From: Odiellus spinosus
Taxonomy: Eukaryota; Arthropoda; Arachnida; Opiliones; Phalangiidae
Reading direction: 5' to 3'
Length of the DNA: 64,000 nt
NCBI GenBank assembly: GCA_963920705.1
Contig: OY987232.1
Coordinates: 6,827,700-6,891,699, forward strand
Shown: one piece after another, positions 52,228-62,860 of the stretch
Numbering within the stretch: position 1 is the stretch's first letter
How the letters are laid out: each line of letters starts with the position of its first letter
Translations under genes and position numbers: made by a program
Notes under the pieces: model-generated
Database searches by the model: none
What the model saw: the letters and a program-made list of their open reading frames with translations, nothing else
Told to the model about the DNA's origin: nothing

Positions 52228-52521
52228 CTGGAATGTACATTCGATTGAAAAGGAATCCTAAAGGATGGAACTTAGGAGTTACTAAATAGAAACCTTATAT
52301 TTTCGGTATAGTTTCGAGCGACGGTCGCTTTATTTATACGGACAAATATTGAATTGGACTTTTTAGTTTGAAAAACCAAAGTTTACAAGTTAAAATAATT
52401 TGTGTGTGTGCTAAAAGAAGTCGAAGTGCGGCGATTTCGACATTGATTAAGGTATGTTAAAATTCTTCATTTACTTTAAGTACTTAGGAACGTAGTAAAA
52501 TGATTAAAAGAATGAGGAATT

Positions 52522-53231
52522 TCTTTAAAGAGTAAATGAAAACTGATGTATCACTTTCTTGATTTTGCGTTTTTCTGAATCTACGTTATCGAAAACCTAA
52601 GAAAAATATCGACTCTTATTTTTAAACACCTCCTAAATATGATAAAAAAGGTTTTACAGATCGGGTTTCGTTGTGTGCTGAAAAAAAAGCATGGCGTCCC
52701 TGTCTTTCAATTTCCGAGTAAACCATCTGACCAATAGGCGCCGTTTAGACCTTGTGACCCCAGAGAAACCATAGATATCATTTATATAATGAGACTAAAT
52801 ACCTTTGATAGAGACCAAAACTGGTCCAAACGATGTTTTCCTTAATTAAAAATCCAAATGCTAAGCCTAAATTGAGCCTAAAATAAATTAAATTCAAACT
52901 CGCGCGCGCGCGTTTGTAATATGATAGCGTCCTAAATAACGCACTTCGGCAGCGCTCGCGTTTCTAGGTGGCTATGGTAATACAAACTATACTATACACG
53001 AGCACGCGGGATTTTGCGAGAGTCTGATGTTTTTCTCGGAAACTGAAACACAGGGACTCCATGCTTTTTTTTTAGCAGACAACGAAGTCCGATCTTTAAA
53101 ACCTTTTCTATCAAATTTAGGAGATGCTTAGAAATAAGAGTTGATATTTTTCTTAGGTTTTCGATAACGTAGATTCAGAAAAACGTAAAATCAAAAAAGT
53201 GATATATCAGATTTCATTTACCCTTTAAGAA
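52522..53231. repeat. Inverted-repeat element with arms of about 210 bp
   Basis: The left arm (52522-52735) and right arm (53015-53231) are inverted copies with moderate divergence; the AACGTAGATTCAGAAAAACG block and the GGACTCCATGCTTTTTTTT block are conserved. The 280-bp middle is non-coding and contains a (CG)n-like CGCGCGCGCG at about 52903. Non-autonomous DNA element. Confidence 0.75.
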
Positions 53232-54160
53232 TCAGAATTAGTTCTAATTCTGTAATTCATATAAATTCTCTCTAATATCACAGTAAAAATTCGAATGGTA
53301 CAAAAAAGTCCATCTATTACCGAGAATAATTTCTTTTTCGCCAGTGGGATCTAGTATTAACAAGTGATAATAGATTCCTTATTAAGAAATAAGGAAAATA
53401 TTTTTGTAAAAATTCTTTCTTGACAAAGAAATAGTACATTAGAAAGAAAATGTTTCGAGTTCAATCTTCGCAGTTCGCACGAATACTCGACAGTTTGTTT
53501 AGTAAAATTTTATTTCCACCTCACCCCTTTTTTGATCACATGTCAATCACTTTTATTTATTCCCCTACAATCCTTTTACATGCAGGTGGTCCCCTATATG
53601 TTTATAAACCGTGGTTACAAAATGACGTATTGCCCGACGATAATGCGCAGGTATAAACTATCGCCAGCCAACGCCGAAAATTTGTCACGTGGTCTTGCTA
53701 CGTTTCGCGAAGGAAGATTTCTATATAATCTTCCCATTGTCGTCATTCCATGCCTAAATATACCTTGATTCTTATTATCTCCTATACTCTTTATATAATG
53801 AAATTGGGATCCTGCAATAGTTGTAGCTAGGAGGATATAAGGGTGATTGGATTGGTTTTATTTGCGTGAAAGACTGGATTAGACTTTGCGTTATACTTAA
53901 AGGTAGAATGCAGTCCCACAAATATAATGTTTTTGCACGAATGATTTTAATTTTTTTTGCACTAATGTTAGGGTTAGACTTTAGCTACTTTCACACTTAA
54001 CACTTTGGAACCATTTTATGTTTCGAATGTTTAAAAGAACTTTCCAAGATATTAATTTTATTTCAAACAACAAGTTTGAGATTCTTTAGTAAAATTAACA
54101 AATATTTGAACCTTTACTTCATATATACGCTTTATACTAAAAATAATTATTCTGGATAGA
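53232..54160. other. Sequence upstream of the Helentron ORF
   Basis: AT-rich, with no supported gene; short frames at 53450-53768 are not conserved-looking. Probably contains the Helentron 5' region and promoter, whose end I cannot fix. Confidence 0.4.
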
Positions 54161-57100
54161 ATGTCTGACCGCCAGAAAAAGGAAGAAGAGGCTTCAAACG
54201 ACGAAATTGATAAAGATAGGAAAATACGAGCTTCAAAATTGGATACTCCCGATGCCAGGGACAAGCGTAATGCTAGACGCAGGGAGCTATACAAGCTTAA
54301 AAAAGATAAGCAAAAAGCGAGTGAAGCCCCGAGTAGTATTCCGGGAGTGGGCAGGTTTCAAAATCCAAGTGATTTGGGCGGGGAAAATAAAACAACTTCA
54401 ATAGTTGAAAATTTGGGTGATAATGTTAATGAGGGGACTCCTAAAAAAAGGGAAAGGCGGGATATAATTGCTCGTAGGCTAGACCCACAATTCCGTGAAA
54501 AGGAAAGAATAAATTCGGCTAAGCGCAGAGCAGATCCCGAATTTCGGGAGCGGGAACGATTGGTTAAGGCTGCAAAAAGAGCGAACCCCGATGTTAGAGC
54601 CGCAAAGAGTAGCGAAATGGCTCTGCGCAGAGAAGATCCCAAATTTCGGGAGCGGGAACGATTGGTTAAGGCTGCAAAAAGAGCGAACCCCGCTTTTAGA
54701 GCCGCAGAGAGTACCGATATGGCTCAGCGCAGAGAAGATCCCGAATTTCGGGAGAGGGAACGATTAGTTAAGGTTGCAAAAAGAGCGAGCCCCGCTGTTA
54801 GAGCCGCGAAGAGTAGCGATATGGCTCTGCGCAGAGAAGATCCCGAATTTCGGGAGAGGGAACGATTAATTAAGGCTGCAAAAAGAGCGAACCCCGATGT
54901 TAGAGCCGCAAAGAGTAGCGAAATGGCTCTGCGCAGAGAAGATCCCAAATTTCGGGAGCGGGAACGATTGGTTAAGGCTGCAAAAAGAGCGAACCCCGCT
55001 TTTAGAGCCGCAGAGAGTAGCGATATGGCACTGCGCAGAGAAGATCCCGAATTTCGGGAAAGGGAACAATTAGTTAAGGCTACAAAAAGAGCGAACCCCG
55101 ATTTTAGAGCTGCAGACCGCGACGATAAGGCTCTGCGCAGAGAAGATCCCGAAGTTCGGGAAAGGGAAAGATTAAGCAAGTCAATAAAAAAAGGTGATCC
55201 CCGATATCTGGAACATTTGTATTCCGAACAGATAAGAGACATTCCTACTCACAGGTGCGAAATTTGTACTAGGCTTTGTTTCAGAAATGGTACGACTTCA
55301 ATGTCTAACGATGCTTTTCAGGCTCGTGTAGGGCATGTGTATAATATTTTATCGGCGGTTGTCATTTTATGCAAGGCTTGCTACGCAGCCATATCTAAGG
55401 GGCAGATACCGAAGTATAGTCCATTGAATGGTTTTAGTTTTCCCGATGTTCCTGTGATTGTGACCGAGTTATCCAATCTCGAGCAACGTCTCGTTAGTCC
55501 GAGAATTCCATTCATATCGATAAAATCTCTCGGGTGTGATTCGCAAAAGGGCTCTAAGGGCACGGTTGTAAACGTCCCATGTAGCGTGGACACGTCCTGC
55601 TCAGTTTTGCCAAGGCTGCCTCATAACACGCATACAATTCAAATAAAATTGATGCGGCGAATGCAGTACGCAAACCCGTTTTTATTTGAAACCGTGCGCC
55701 CAAGGCAAATTTTAGAAGCCCTTAAATTCTTAGTAGGTACGCCACTTTATAGAAAAAATGACGTAACTCTTTCCGAAGAGCTTTTGTCCTCTTTTGTAGA
55801 AGACACTGTTGATTTTGTCGTGAACGAAAATGATAGAAATATATTAGAGGATGAAGCTCGAGCCATCGAGATTTCCTCGGCCGTTACTAATCCGCCTGAA
55901 ACTCTAAATCCCCAACCTCAAATATCTAATGTACCAGAAGTAGATAGTGACGAAGAATGGAACGAGGAAAGAGAAGAAGAAACGGTTAATTGCGGTAATA
56001 GGGATTCTTTGCTCCTTTCCGCTGACGATCTCATCCCGAGTACTGACGTCACGATTACATTTGCCCCAGGGGAAGGAAGCCGCCCGGCTTCCTTGTTGTT
56101 CGACGAGGATTGCGAAGAACTTTCTTTCACTCGTATTTATGGGGGTCAAAAACGGAAAATTATTGTTAAATACAGCTACCAGGACCTTGTCAAGTGGGAA
56201 TTACTTTCTGCCGATAGAAGGTGCGCCACTGACGTTACCAATATTTTTTTCAAGTGGTTTAAAATTGAGACTATGAAAGCGAGCCAAGCAATTCAAATTT
56301 GTTTGCGTAAAGCTAAGGCATCAGATGGGCGAAGCTTTACCGCAGGCAGGTTAAGAGCGGTAGGTGGCCTAGAAACACTTATTAACCATGACGATGGGTT
56401 TCGCATATTGGAGAATATAAGAAACTCTCCCGCTTTTTGGCAAAGTAAAAGCAGAGAACTTTTAGCCATGGCAAGACAACTTGGCATTCCGTCGTTCTTT
56501 TTGACGGTAAGCGCGGCAGAGACACGCTGGCCAGATTTGCTCAACGCTTTGCTCGTTACTGCTGGTAAAACCCGATTGACTGACCACGAAATTGAAAGTA
56601 TGCCTTTCAAAGACAAAGCAACCTTGATTCAAAACGACCCAATTACTTGCGCGCGATATTTTGATCACCGGTTTCGAGCTTTGTTCAAGTTCCTGAGAAG
56701 CAAAGCTGCGCCTTTAGGCTCCATTGTGGACTTCTACTATAGGGTGGAATTTCAGCATCGAGGAAGTCCTCATATCCACAGTTTAATTTGGGTGTCCGGA
56801 GCCCCAAAACTGAAAGCAGATGGCTCGAATGCTACTGAAGTTGAAGCCTTCGTTGATTATTTCATATCTTGCGCGAAGTCCCAAGACGAAATACTTGCGG
56901 GTCTAATTCCACTTCAGACGCACAAACACACAAAAACGTGTAAGGTAAAGCGGGGTGAAACGACAATTTGTCGATTTGGAATTCCATGGCCCCCAATGCC
57001 TAGGACGTACGTTTACGACCCGGATTTGAGGAAATGGACCAAGACTTACGGGGAATTTATTGAAAAAGAATCAGAAAGAGTAGAAAAAGCCATCGCTGCT

Positions 57101-60100
57101 TTGACTCCCGAAACAGCTCCCGAAACTTTCGAGGAATTTTTCAGTCCCCTTAGTATTACCGAACAAATTTACATTGACTGCGTTACTCTCAAAATGAAGA
57201 AAAAGGCCATTCTTCTCAAGAGATCTCCACGAGAAGTGAAAGTTAACGCTTATAACAAGGACGTTCTCAGATTATGGAGAGCCAATATGGACATTCAATT
57301 TGTCCTTGACGCGTACGCTTGCATAGTGTACATCATCGCGTACATTGGAAAATCGCAACGAGGAATCTCTCAGTTATTGCTGGAAGCCATGAGAGCCGCG
57401 AGGCAGGCGGGATCCACTGTCAAAGAAAGGCTCAAAATTATCGCCAATAAATTTCTCAGTGGCCAAGAAGTATCTGCTCAAGAAGCGGCGTATTTGTCTC
57501 TTCAGATCCCAGTGTCCAAGGCGAGCCGTGCTTCGGTGTACATCAACACTAACCATCCCGAAAAACGCGTCCACATTCTCCGGCCGAAGTCTCAGCTGGA
57601 TGACCTGCCGGAGGATAGTACAGACATTTTCGCAGATGGTTTATTGGAGCGTTATCCCTTAAGGCCAGATACCATGGATTCAGTTTGTCTCGCTGAATTT
57701 GCGGCTTGGTACGAATACAATAAGAAAAAAGGCAGAGCCGCTGCTGTTCCAAATCCTAACCACGATGAAGGGTCGGATAGTGAGGAAGAACCTGATGTTC
57801 CCGCTGTTTGGCTGCCTTTGAAAAATTCGAAGGGTTTCGTACGCAAACGTACGGTCGCAAAAATCATTCGATTTAGAAATTACGGTATCGAAAAGGATAC
57901 TCTAGATTTCTACCGAGAACAAATTCTTCTGTATTTTCCGTGGCGCAATGAGGCGACTGATATCATGGAAAAGGATTTCAAAGAAATTTACGAGACAAAT
58001 TTGGAACTGATTTCGCTGAAAAGACGCGAATTCGTGAATCAGTTAGATGAAGGTGATTTTGAGCGGGCGAGAACAGAATACCTAGAAAACGAAGCCCAAA
58101 TTGACGTTACCAATATCCAACCGATATTGGAACATCAAGACGCTAGGGATCGCGAATTCACGGTCGATGACCCTGAATTTGCCGTTTTATCCTTGCGAGA
58201 AGGAGGTGCTGATATTGGGCGAGAATTACCCGATGGAACAACACCTGATTATACAATAGTTCAAACTGTCCGTTACGTTGAGGACAATGAGTATGCCAAA
58301 ATGGTTCAGAGTTTGAACAACAAACAAAGAGAAGTGTTTGGGTATATTCTTGGTCATTTCAAAACCAAAGTGAACCAGCCTCTTCGTCTTTTTGTCACTG
58401 GTGGCGCTGGAGTCGGAAAAAGTGTCTTGATCAACTCCGTGTACGAGGGAGTTACCAGACATTTTCACAAACAACCAGGGGCTGACAACTCTAACGTAAT
58501 TGCCTTAAAGTGCGCTTACACGGGAAAAGCTGGTTTCAACATTGGAGGAACAACCTTACATACGGCGTTCTCTCTTCCCGTAAGCCAATACCGAGGTCCC
58601 ATGTCGAGAATGGAATCGGAAATGTTGAACAAAATGAGGGTTGCTTGGAAAGACCTAAAGTTGATAATAATCGACGAAATTTCAATGGCTGGCGTGGGAA
58701 TCCTCATGAAAGTCAATTCCCGATGCCAAGAAATCATGGGTTCCCAAGATTCTTTCGGGGGACTCTCAATTTTAGTTGTGGGTGACTTTAACCAATTGAA
58801 ACCAGTTGGTGACAGCTTTGCTTTTCAAATTCCGAAAGCACGAGACAGCTGTTATGCCGGATTGCTTTGTAATAATCCGCTTTGGGAAGAGTTTAAGATT
58901 TTTTCTTTGACGGAGATCATGCGTCAAAAGGAAGATAAGGCCTTCGCCATAGCTTTGAATCGTATGGCCGTGGGAAAGATGGAATGGGGTGACATTTCGT
59001 TAATTGAAAGTCAGCGGATTAGTGTGAAAGGAGAGCCTCCTCTGGACGCTGTACACCTCTACGCCACGAACAAAGAGGCGGAAGAGTTCAACAACCTGCG
59101 ACTCGGGCAAATGGGTACAGAGTGTTGCAACTCTTTGGCTCTCGATAACGTCAAAGGGGATTTCCAAGGGGAAATACGTCAAAATATTCTGACTAGAGCG
59201 AAAGACATGAAACCTAACGCCACTTACGGTTTAAGCAAAGAGATTCGGTTGCAAATTGGTGGTCGCTATATGGTGACCAATAATATAGACATCCAAGATG
59301 GAATTGTTAATGGCGCCACTGGTAGAATTCGGCAAATCGACTACGGGGTCCGTCCGAATGGGGATCGCGTTCCCTTAAGAGTGTGGTTGTCTTTTGACCA
59401 CGAAAGAGTGGGTAAGGACATAAGAGCCAAGAGTGCAGGCTTATTAGCAGCTGCAAAGGTCAATCCTTCGTGGACTCCGCTTGAAAAGACGGTTAAATCA
59501 TTTAGTCTTCGGCACTCTAACAAAAATGTAGTTGTTTCTAGAAAACAATTTCCGTTGCAAATGGCGGAAGCTATCACTATCCATAAGAGTCAAGGGGACA
59601 CTTACAAATGCGTGGTGGTTCATATTAGTACGAAGCGGCGCATGGAACGGTCTATGTTGTATGTTGCTTGCAGCAGAGCTACGTCCGCGCAAGGGCTATA
59701 TATTGCTGGCGATTTTGTCCCGCCTATGCCTCCGAGCGCAACTGATGCCGTTAGATTGGAAATGGAGAGAATGCAAAGGGACAATCAAATCTTAATTTCC
59801 ACATTGCAATCTCGGCCAATTATGTTCTTTCATAATCCTGAATCTTTACGGGGTCATTTGCGGGACGTAATTCATGATGATTTCATCACGAACGCGGATT
59901 TGCTTTTATTCGTGGAAGTAAGAGCGAAGGTATCAGACGATATAAGCATCCCAGATTTTTTAAGTCTGGGAGGAATACTTTTGCCTGACAATGCGCCCGA
60001 GCGGAAATCGTACGGCTCTACTATTTACGGGAACAAAAAGGTGACTGAACAATCCTTAGATTGTAAAGTGTCCCAGGCTAAGCTTCCAAACGGCCAAATC

Positions 60101-60502
60101 TCGCCTATTGCCCGTTTAGAGCGAATTTGGCTCGATTGTAAGCTAGAAGATGATAAAATAGCGGTGGTGCTATTATATAAGTCGCCGCAAGCCAGTTTAA
60201 AACTGGTCCTCGATGACTTAACTCCCCTGTTATCTGAAAAATACGACCCTGAAGTACCAACGTTGGTTATCGGGGATTTTAACGTTGATTATCTGAAAAG
60301 AAGTGTAGCTTTGACAAACTTCTTTTCGACTTTGGAATTTGAACTAATGCCAGGATTGAGAAACCAGGTATCCACAAATCTTGGAACTCAACTTGACTTG
60401 GCTTTTGGCAACAAGCCATTTATAGAGAGATATAAGGCAGATTACCGAGAATCGACTTATTCTTATCATAAGTCAATTTGCATTTATAAGAAGCCGAAAT
60501 AA
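54161..60502 (+). CDS. Helentron Rep-helicase-endonuclease protein
   Basis: 2113 aa from ATG 54161. The charged N-terminus carries about seven units of a 34-aa repeat (102 bp; residues about 92-345; core REDPEFRERERLVKAAKRAN). A zinc finger begins with CEIC at about residue 365. The HUH Rep domain shows HRGSPHIHSLIW (HxH near 871) and the paired tyrosines in YIIAYIGKS (about 1057 and 1061). The Pif1-type SF1 helicase shows GGAGVGKS (about 1414), LIIIDEISMAG and C-terminal helicase motifs ending with VACSRATSAQGL. The last 250 residues resemble an endonuclease/exonuclease/phosphatase domain (TLVIGDFNVDY, about 2037), the mark of Helentrons. The protein nicks and unwinds one strand for rolling-circle-like transposition in the nucleus. 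No stop or frameshift is present. Confidence 0.95.
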   Translation: MSDRQKKEEEASNDEIDKDRKIRASKLDTPDARDKRNARRRELYKLKKDKQKASEAPSSIPGVGRFQNPSDLGGENKTTSIVENLGDNVNEGTPKKRERRDIIARRLDPQFREKERINSAKRRADPEFRERERLVKAAKRANPDVRAAKSSEMALRREDPKFRERERLVKAAKRANPAFRAAESTDMAQRREDPEFRERERLVKVAKRASPAVRAAKSSDMALRREDPEFRERERLIKAAKRANPDVRAAKSSEMALRREDPKFRERERLVKAAKRANPAFRAAESSDMALRREDPEFREREQLVKATKRANPDFRAADRDDKALRREDPEVRERERLSKSIKKGDPRYLEHLYSEQIRDIPTHRCEICTRLCFRNGTTSMSNDAFQARVGHVYNILSAVVILCKACYAAISKGQIPKYSPLNGFSFPDVPVIVTELSNLEQRLVSPRIPFISIKSLGCDSQKGSKGTVVNVPCSVDTSCSVLPRLPHNTHTIQIKLMRRMQYANPFLFETVRPRQILEALKFLVGTPLYRKNDVTLSEELLSSFVEDTVDFVVNENDRNILEDEARAIEISSAVTNPPETLNPQPQISNVPEVDSDEEWNEEREEETVNCGNRDSLLLSADDLIPSTDVTITFAPGEGSRPASLLFDEDCEELSFTRIYGGQKRKIIVKYSYQDLVKWELLSADRRCATDVTNIFFKWFKIETMKASQAIQICLRKAKASDGRSFTAGRLRAVGGLETLINHDDGFRILENIRNSPAFWQSKSRELLAMARQLGIPSFFLTVSAAETRWPDLLNALLVTAGKTRLTDHEIESMPFKDKATLIQNDPITCARYFDHRFRALFKFLRSKAAPLGSIVDFYYRVEFQHRGSPHIHSLIWVSGAPKLKADGSNATEVEAFVDYFISCAKSQDEILAGLIPLQTHKHTKTCKVKRGETTICRFGIPWPPMPRTYVYDPDLRKWTKTYGEFIEKESERVEKAIAALTPETAPETFEEFFSPLSITEQIYIDCVTLKMKKKAILLKRSPREVKVNAYNKDVLRLWRANMDIQFVLDAYACIVYIIAYIGKSQRGISQLLLEAMRAARQAGSTVKERLKIIANKFLSGQEVSAQEAAYLSLQIPVSKASRASVYINTNHPEKRVHILRPKSQLDDLPEDSTDIFADGLLERYPLRPDTMDSVCLAEFAAWYEYNKKKGRAAAVPNPNHDEGSDSEEEPDVPAVWLPLKNSKGFVRKRTVAKIIRFRNYGIEKDTLDFYREQILLYFPWRNEATDIMEKDFKEIYETNLELISLKRREFVNQLDEGDFERARTEYLENEAQIDVTNIQPILEHQDARDREFTVDDPEFAVLSLREGGADIGRELPDGTTPDYTIVQTVRYVEDNEYAKMVQSLNNKQREVFGYILGHFKTKVNQPLRLFVTGGAGVGKSVLINSVYEGVTRHFHKQPGADNSNVIALKCAYTGKAGFNIGGTTLHTAFSLPVSQYRGPMSRMESEMLNKMRVAWKDLKLIIIDEISMAGVGILMKVNSRCQEIMGSQDSFGGLSILVVGDFNQLKPVGDSFAFQIPKARDSCYAGLLCNNPLWEEFKIFSLTEIMRQKEDKAFAIALNRMAVGKMEWGDISLIESQRISVKGEPPLDAVHLYATNKEAEEFNNLRLGQMGTECCNSLALDNVKGDFQGEIRQNILTRAKDMKPNATYGLSKEIRLQIGGRYMVTNNIDIQDGIVNGATGRIRQIDYGVRPNGDRVPLRVWLSFDHERVGKDIRAKSAGLLAAAKVNPSWTPLEKTVKSFSLRHSNKNVVVSRKQFPLQMAEAITIHKSQGDTYKCVVVHISTKRRMERSMLYVACSRATSAQGLYIAGDFVPPMPPSATDAVRLEMERMQRDNQILISTLQSRPIMFFHNPESLRGHLRDVIHDDFITNADLLLFVEVRAKVSDDISIPDFLSLGGILLPDNAPERKSYGSTIYGNKKVTEQSLDCKVSQAKLPNGQISPIARLERIWLDCKLEDDKIAVVLLYKSPQASLKLVLDDLTPLLSEKYDPEVPTLVIGDFNVDYLKRSVALTNFFSTLEFELMPGLRNQVSTNLGTQLDLAFGNKPFIERYKADYRESTYSYHKSICIYKKPK

Positions 60503-60689
60503 ATGCCGTAAAAATATTCTTTGACAGATGAAGGGAAATTCTATGATTGTCAGGCTTATGAGCTAAGCTAAAGCAGGGTGGTATGCTTATGCCAGAAATA
60601 AGTGAGCTGGAAGATATCCCAGACCCTACTTTGGAAACTAGCCAGACTGAATGCAAAGTGCAGTGAAAGATTTTCATTTCGATGTCAAT

Positions 60690-62485
60690 CGGCTGTGGCA
60701 GATTGGGTGAAAGATTCCCTTAAGCAAATATTACCAAATATTATGCTCCTTTGTGGTCTGCGAGGTAACAGAGGGAGAATTGTTTTTCATTGTGAATAAA
60801 ATTTACATTTTTTAATGATTCTTGGCCTTAGTTGGTGGGATGAAAGATTCCCTTAAGTGAGGGCAAAAGCCCATTGCCTTGCTTTGACGTCTGCGAGGTA
60901 ACTGAGGGAGAATTGTTCTTCAATGTGAATAAAATTCACCTTTTTGAATGAATCTTGGCCTTAGTTGGTGGGATGAAAGATTCCCTTAAGTGAGGGCGAA
61001 AGCCCATTGCCTTGCTTTGACGTCTGCGAGGTAACTGAGGGAGAATTGTTCTTCAATGTGAATAAAATTCACCTTTTTGAATGATTCTTGGCCTTAGTTG
61101 GTGGGATGAAAGATTCCCTTAAGTGAGGGCGAAAGCCCATTGCCTTGCTTTGACGTCTGCGAGGTAACTGAGGGAGAATTGTTCTTCAATGTGAATAAAA
61201 TTCACCTTTTTGAATGATTCTTGGCCTTAGTTGGTGGGATGAAAGATTCCCTCAAGTGAGGGCGAAAGCCCATTGCCTTGCTTTGACGTCTGCGAGGTAA
61301 CTGAGGGAGAATTGTTCTTCAATGTGAATAAAATTCACCTTTTTGAATGATTCTTGGCCTTAGTTGGTGGGATGAAAGATTCCCTTAAGTGAGGGCGAAA
61401 GCCCATTGCCTTGCTTTGACGTCTGCGAGGTAACTGAGGGAGAATTGTTCTTCAATGTGAATGAAATTCACCTTTTTGAATGATTCTTGGCCTTAGTTGG
61501 TGGGATGAAAGATTCCCTTAAGTGAGGGCGAAAGCCCATTGCCTTGCTTTGACGTCTGCGAGGTAACTGAGGGAGAATTGTTCTTCAATGTGAATAAAAT
61601 TCACCTTTTTGAATGATTCTTGGCCTTAGTTGGTGGGATGAAAGATTCCCTTAAGTGAGGGCGAAAGCCCATTGCCTTGCTTTGACGTCTGCGAGGTAAC
61701 TGAGGGAGAATTGTTCTTCAATGTGAATAAAATTCACCTTTTTGAATGATTCTTGGCCTTAGTTGGTGGGATGAAAGATTCCCTTAAGTGAGGGCGAAAG
61801 CCCATTGCCTTGCTTTGACGTCTGCGAGGTAACTGAGGGAGAATTGTTCTTCAATGTGAATAAAATTCACCTTTTTGAATGATTCTTGGCCTTAGTTGGT
61901 GGGATGAAAGATTCCCTTAAGTGAGGGCGAAAGCCCATTGCCTTGCTTTGACGTCTGCGAGGTAACTGAGGGAGAATTGTTCTTCAATGTGAATGAAATT
62001 CACCTTTTTGAATGATTCTTGGCCTTAGTTGGTGGGATGAAAGATTCCCTTAAGTGAGGGCGAAAGCCCATTGCCTTGCTTTGACGTCTGCGAGGTAACT
62101 GAGGGAGAATTGTTCTTCAATGTGAATAAAATTCACCTTTTTGAATGATTCTTGGCCTTAGTTGGTGGGATGAAAGATTCCCTTAAGTGAGGGCGAAAGC
62201 CCATTGCCTTGCTTTGACGTCTGCGAGGTAACTGAGGGAGAATTGTTCTTCAATGTGAATAAAATTCACCTTTTTGAATGATTCTTGGCCTTAGTTGGTG
62301 GGATGAAAGATTCCCTTAAGTGAGGGCGAAAGCCCATTGCCTTGCTTTGACGTCTGCGAGGTAACTGAGGGAGAATTGTTCTTCAATGTGAATAAAATTC
62401 ACCTTTTTGAATGATTCTTGGCCTTAGTTGGTGGGATGAAAAATTCCCTTAAGTGAGGGTGAAAGCCCATTGCCTTGCGAGTAAA
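60690..62485 (+). repeat. 133-bp satellite, about 13 copies
   Basis: Starts of CTTGGCCTTAGTTGG recur every 133 bp from 60821 to 62417 (12 exact periods), with a partial diverged unit before and a truncated one after. Central units are nearly identical. Each unit can form GGGC-GAAA-GCCC, a GNRA-type hairpin, and GTGAAT-AAA-ATTCAC. The first unit grades into the Helentron 3' flank, so the array probably arose from the element's own 3' region. Confidence 0.95.
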
Positions 62486-62679
62486 CCGATTGAGGTAGAA
62501 TTAATTTTAGAATTTTAATAAAAACATTCATCCGCTTATCACGGTTAAATGTCTTTTATCAATATTGTACAATTGATCCTTGGCCTTACTGAGCGGTTTA
62601 CTTTGGTGGAACGTTTCCAGGTGGAAGTTTATTTATCAATTTTGAGCGAAAAGTTAGGCTTGAGTACTGGAACCCTTAA

Positions 62680-62860
62680 CCATAGGTGAAAGATCCCTTA
62701 AGCGCACGGGTGAAAAATCCCGAGAGCGCGGGCGTACGATAACTTTAGCGTGGGTGAAAGATCCCTTAACTGTGGGTGAAATAACCCTCAAGCGCACGGC
62801 TGAATGGTCTCTTAAGCTCGGCCGATAAATAACTTAAGGTAGGGTGAAAATTCCAAAAAG
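62680..62860 (+). repeat. Degenerate GGTGAAAGATCCCTTAAG repeats
   Basis: Five or six imperfect short units of about 25-35 bp (GTGAAAGATCCCTTAAGCG...). They share GAAAGAT-CCCTTAAG with the 133-bp units and may be an older, shorter relative. Confidence 0.65.

Larger units (their letters stand above)
54161..62485 (+). mobile_element. Helentron (Helitron with endonuclease)
   Basis: Consists of the 2113-codon Rep/helicase/endonuclease ORF and the 3' 133-bp tandem array. The outer ends are not determined; the 5' end lies upstream of 54161 and the 3' end may lie as far as about 63130. An uninterrupted ORF of this size suggests recent activity. Confidence 0.75.

Noticed and set aside
53450-53768. 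Two overlapping plus-strand ORFs of about 70 codons
   Set aside because: No motif, no start context, AT-rich shadow frames of each other.
54358-55242. Long minus-strand ORFs opposite the Helentron N-terminus
   Set aside because: Antisense shadows of the 34-aa repeats.
60690-62485. Regular 133-bp repeats considered as a CRISPR array
   Set aside because: The whole unit is repeated without unique spacers and lies in eukaryotic transposon DNA; it is a satellite.
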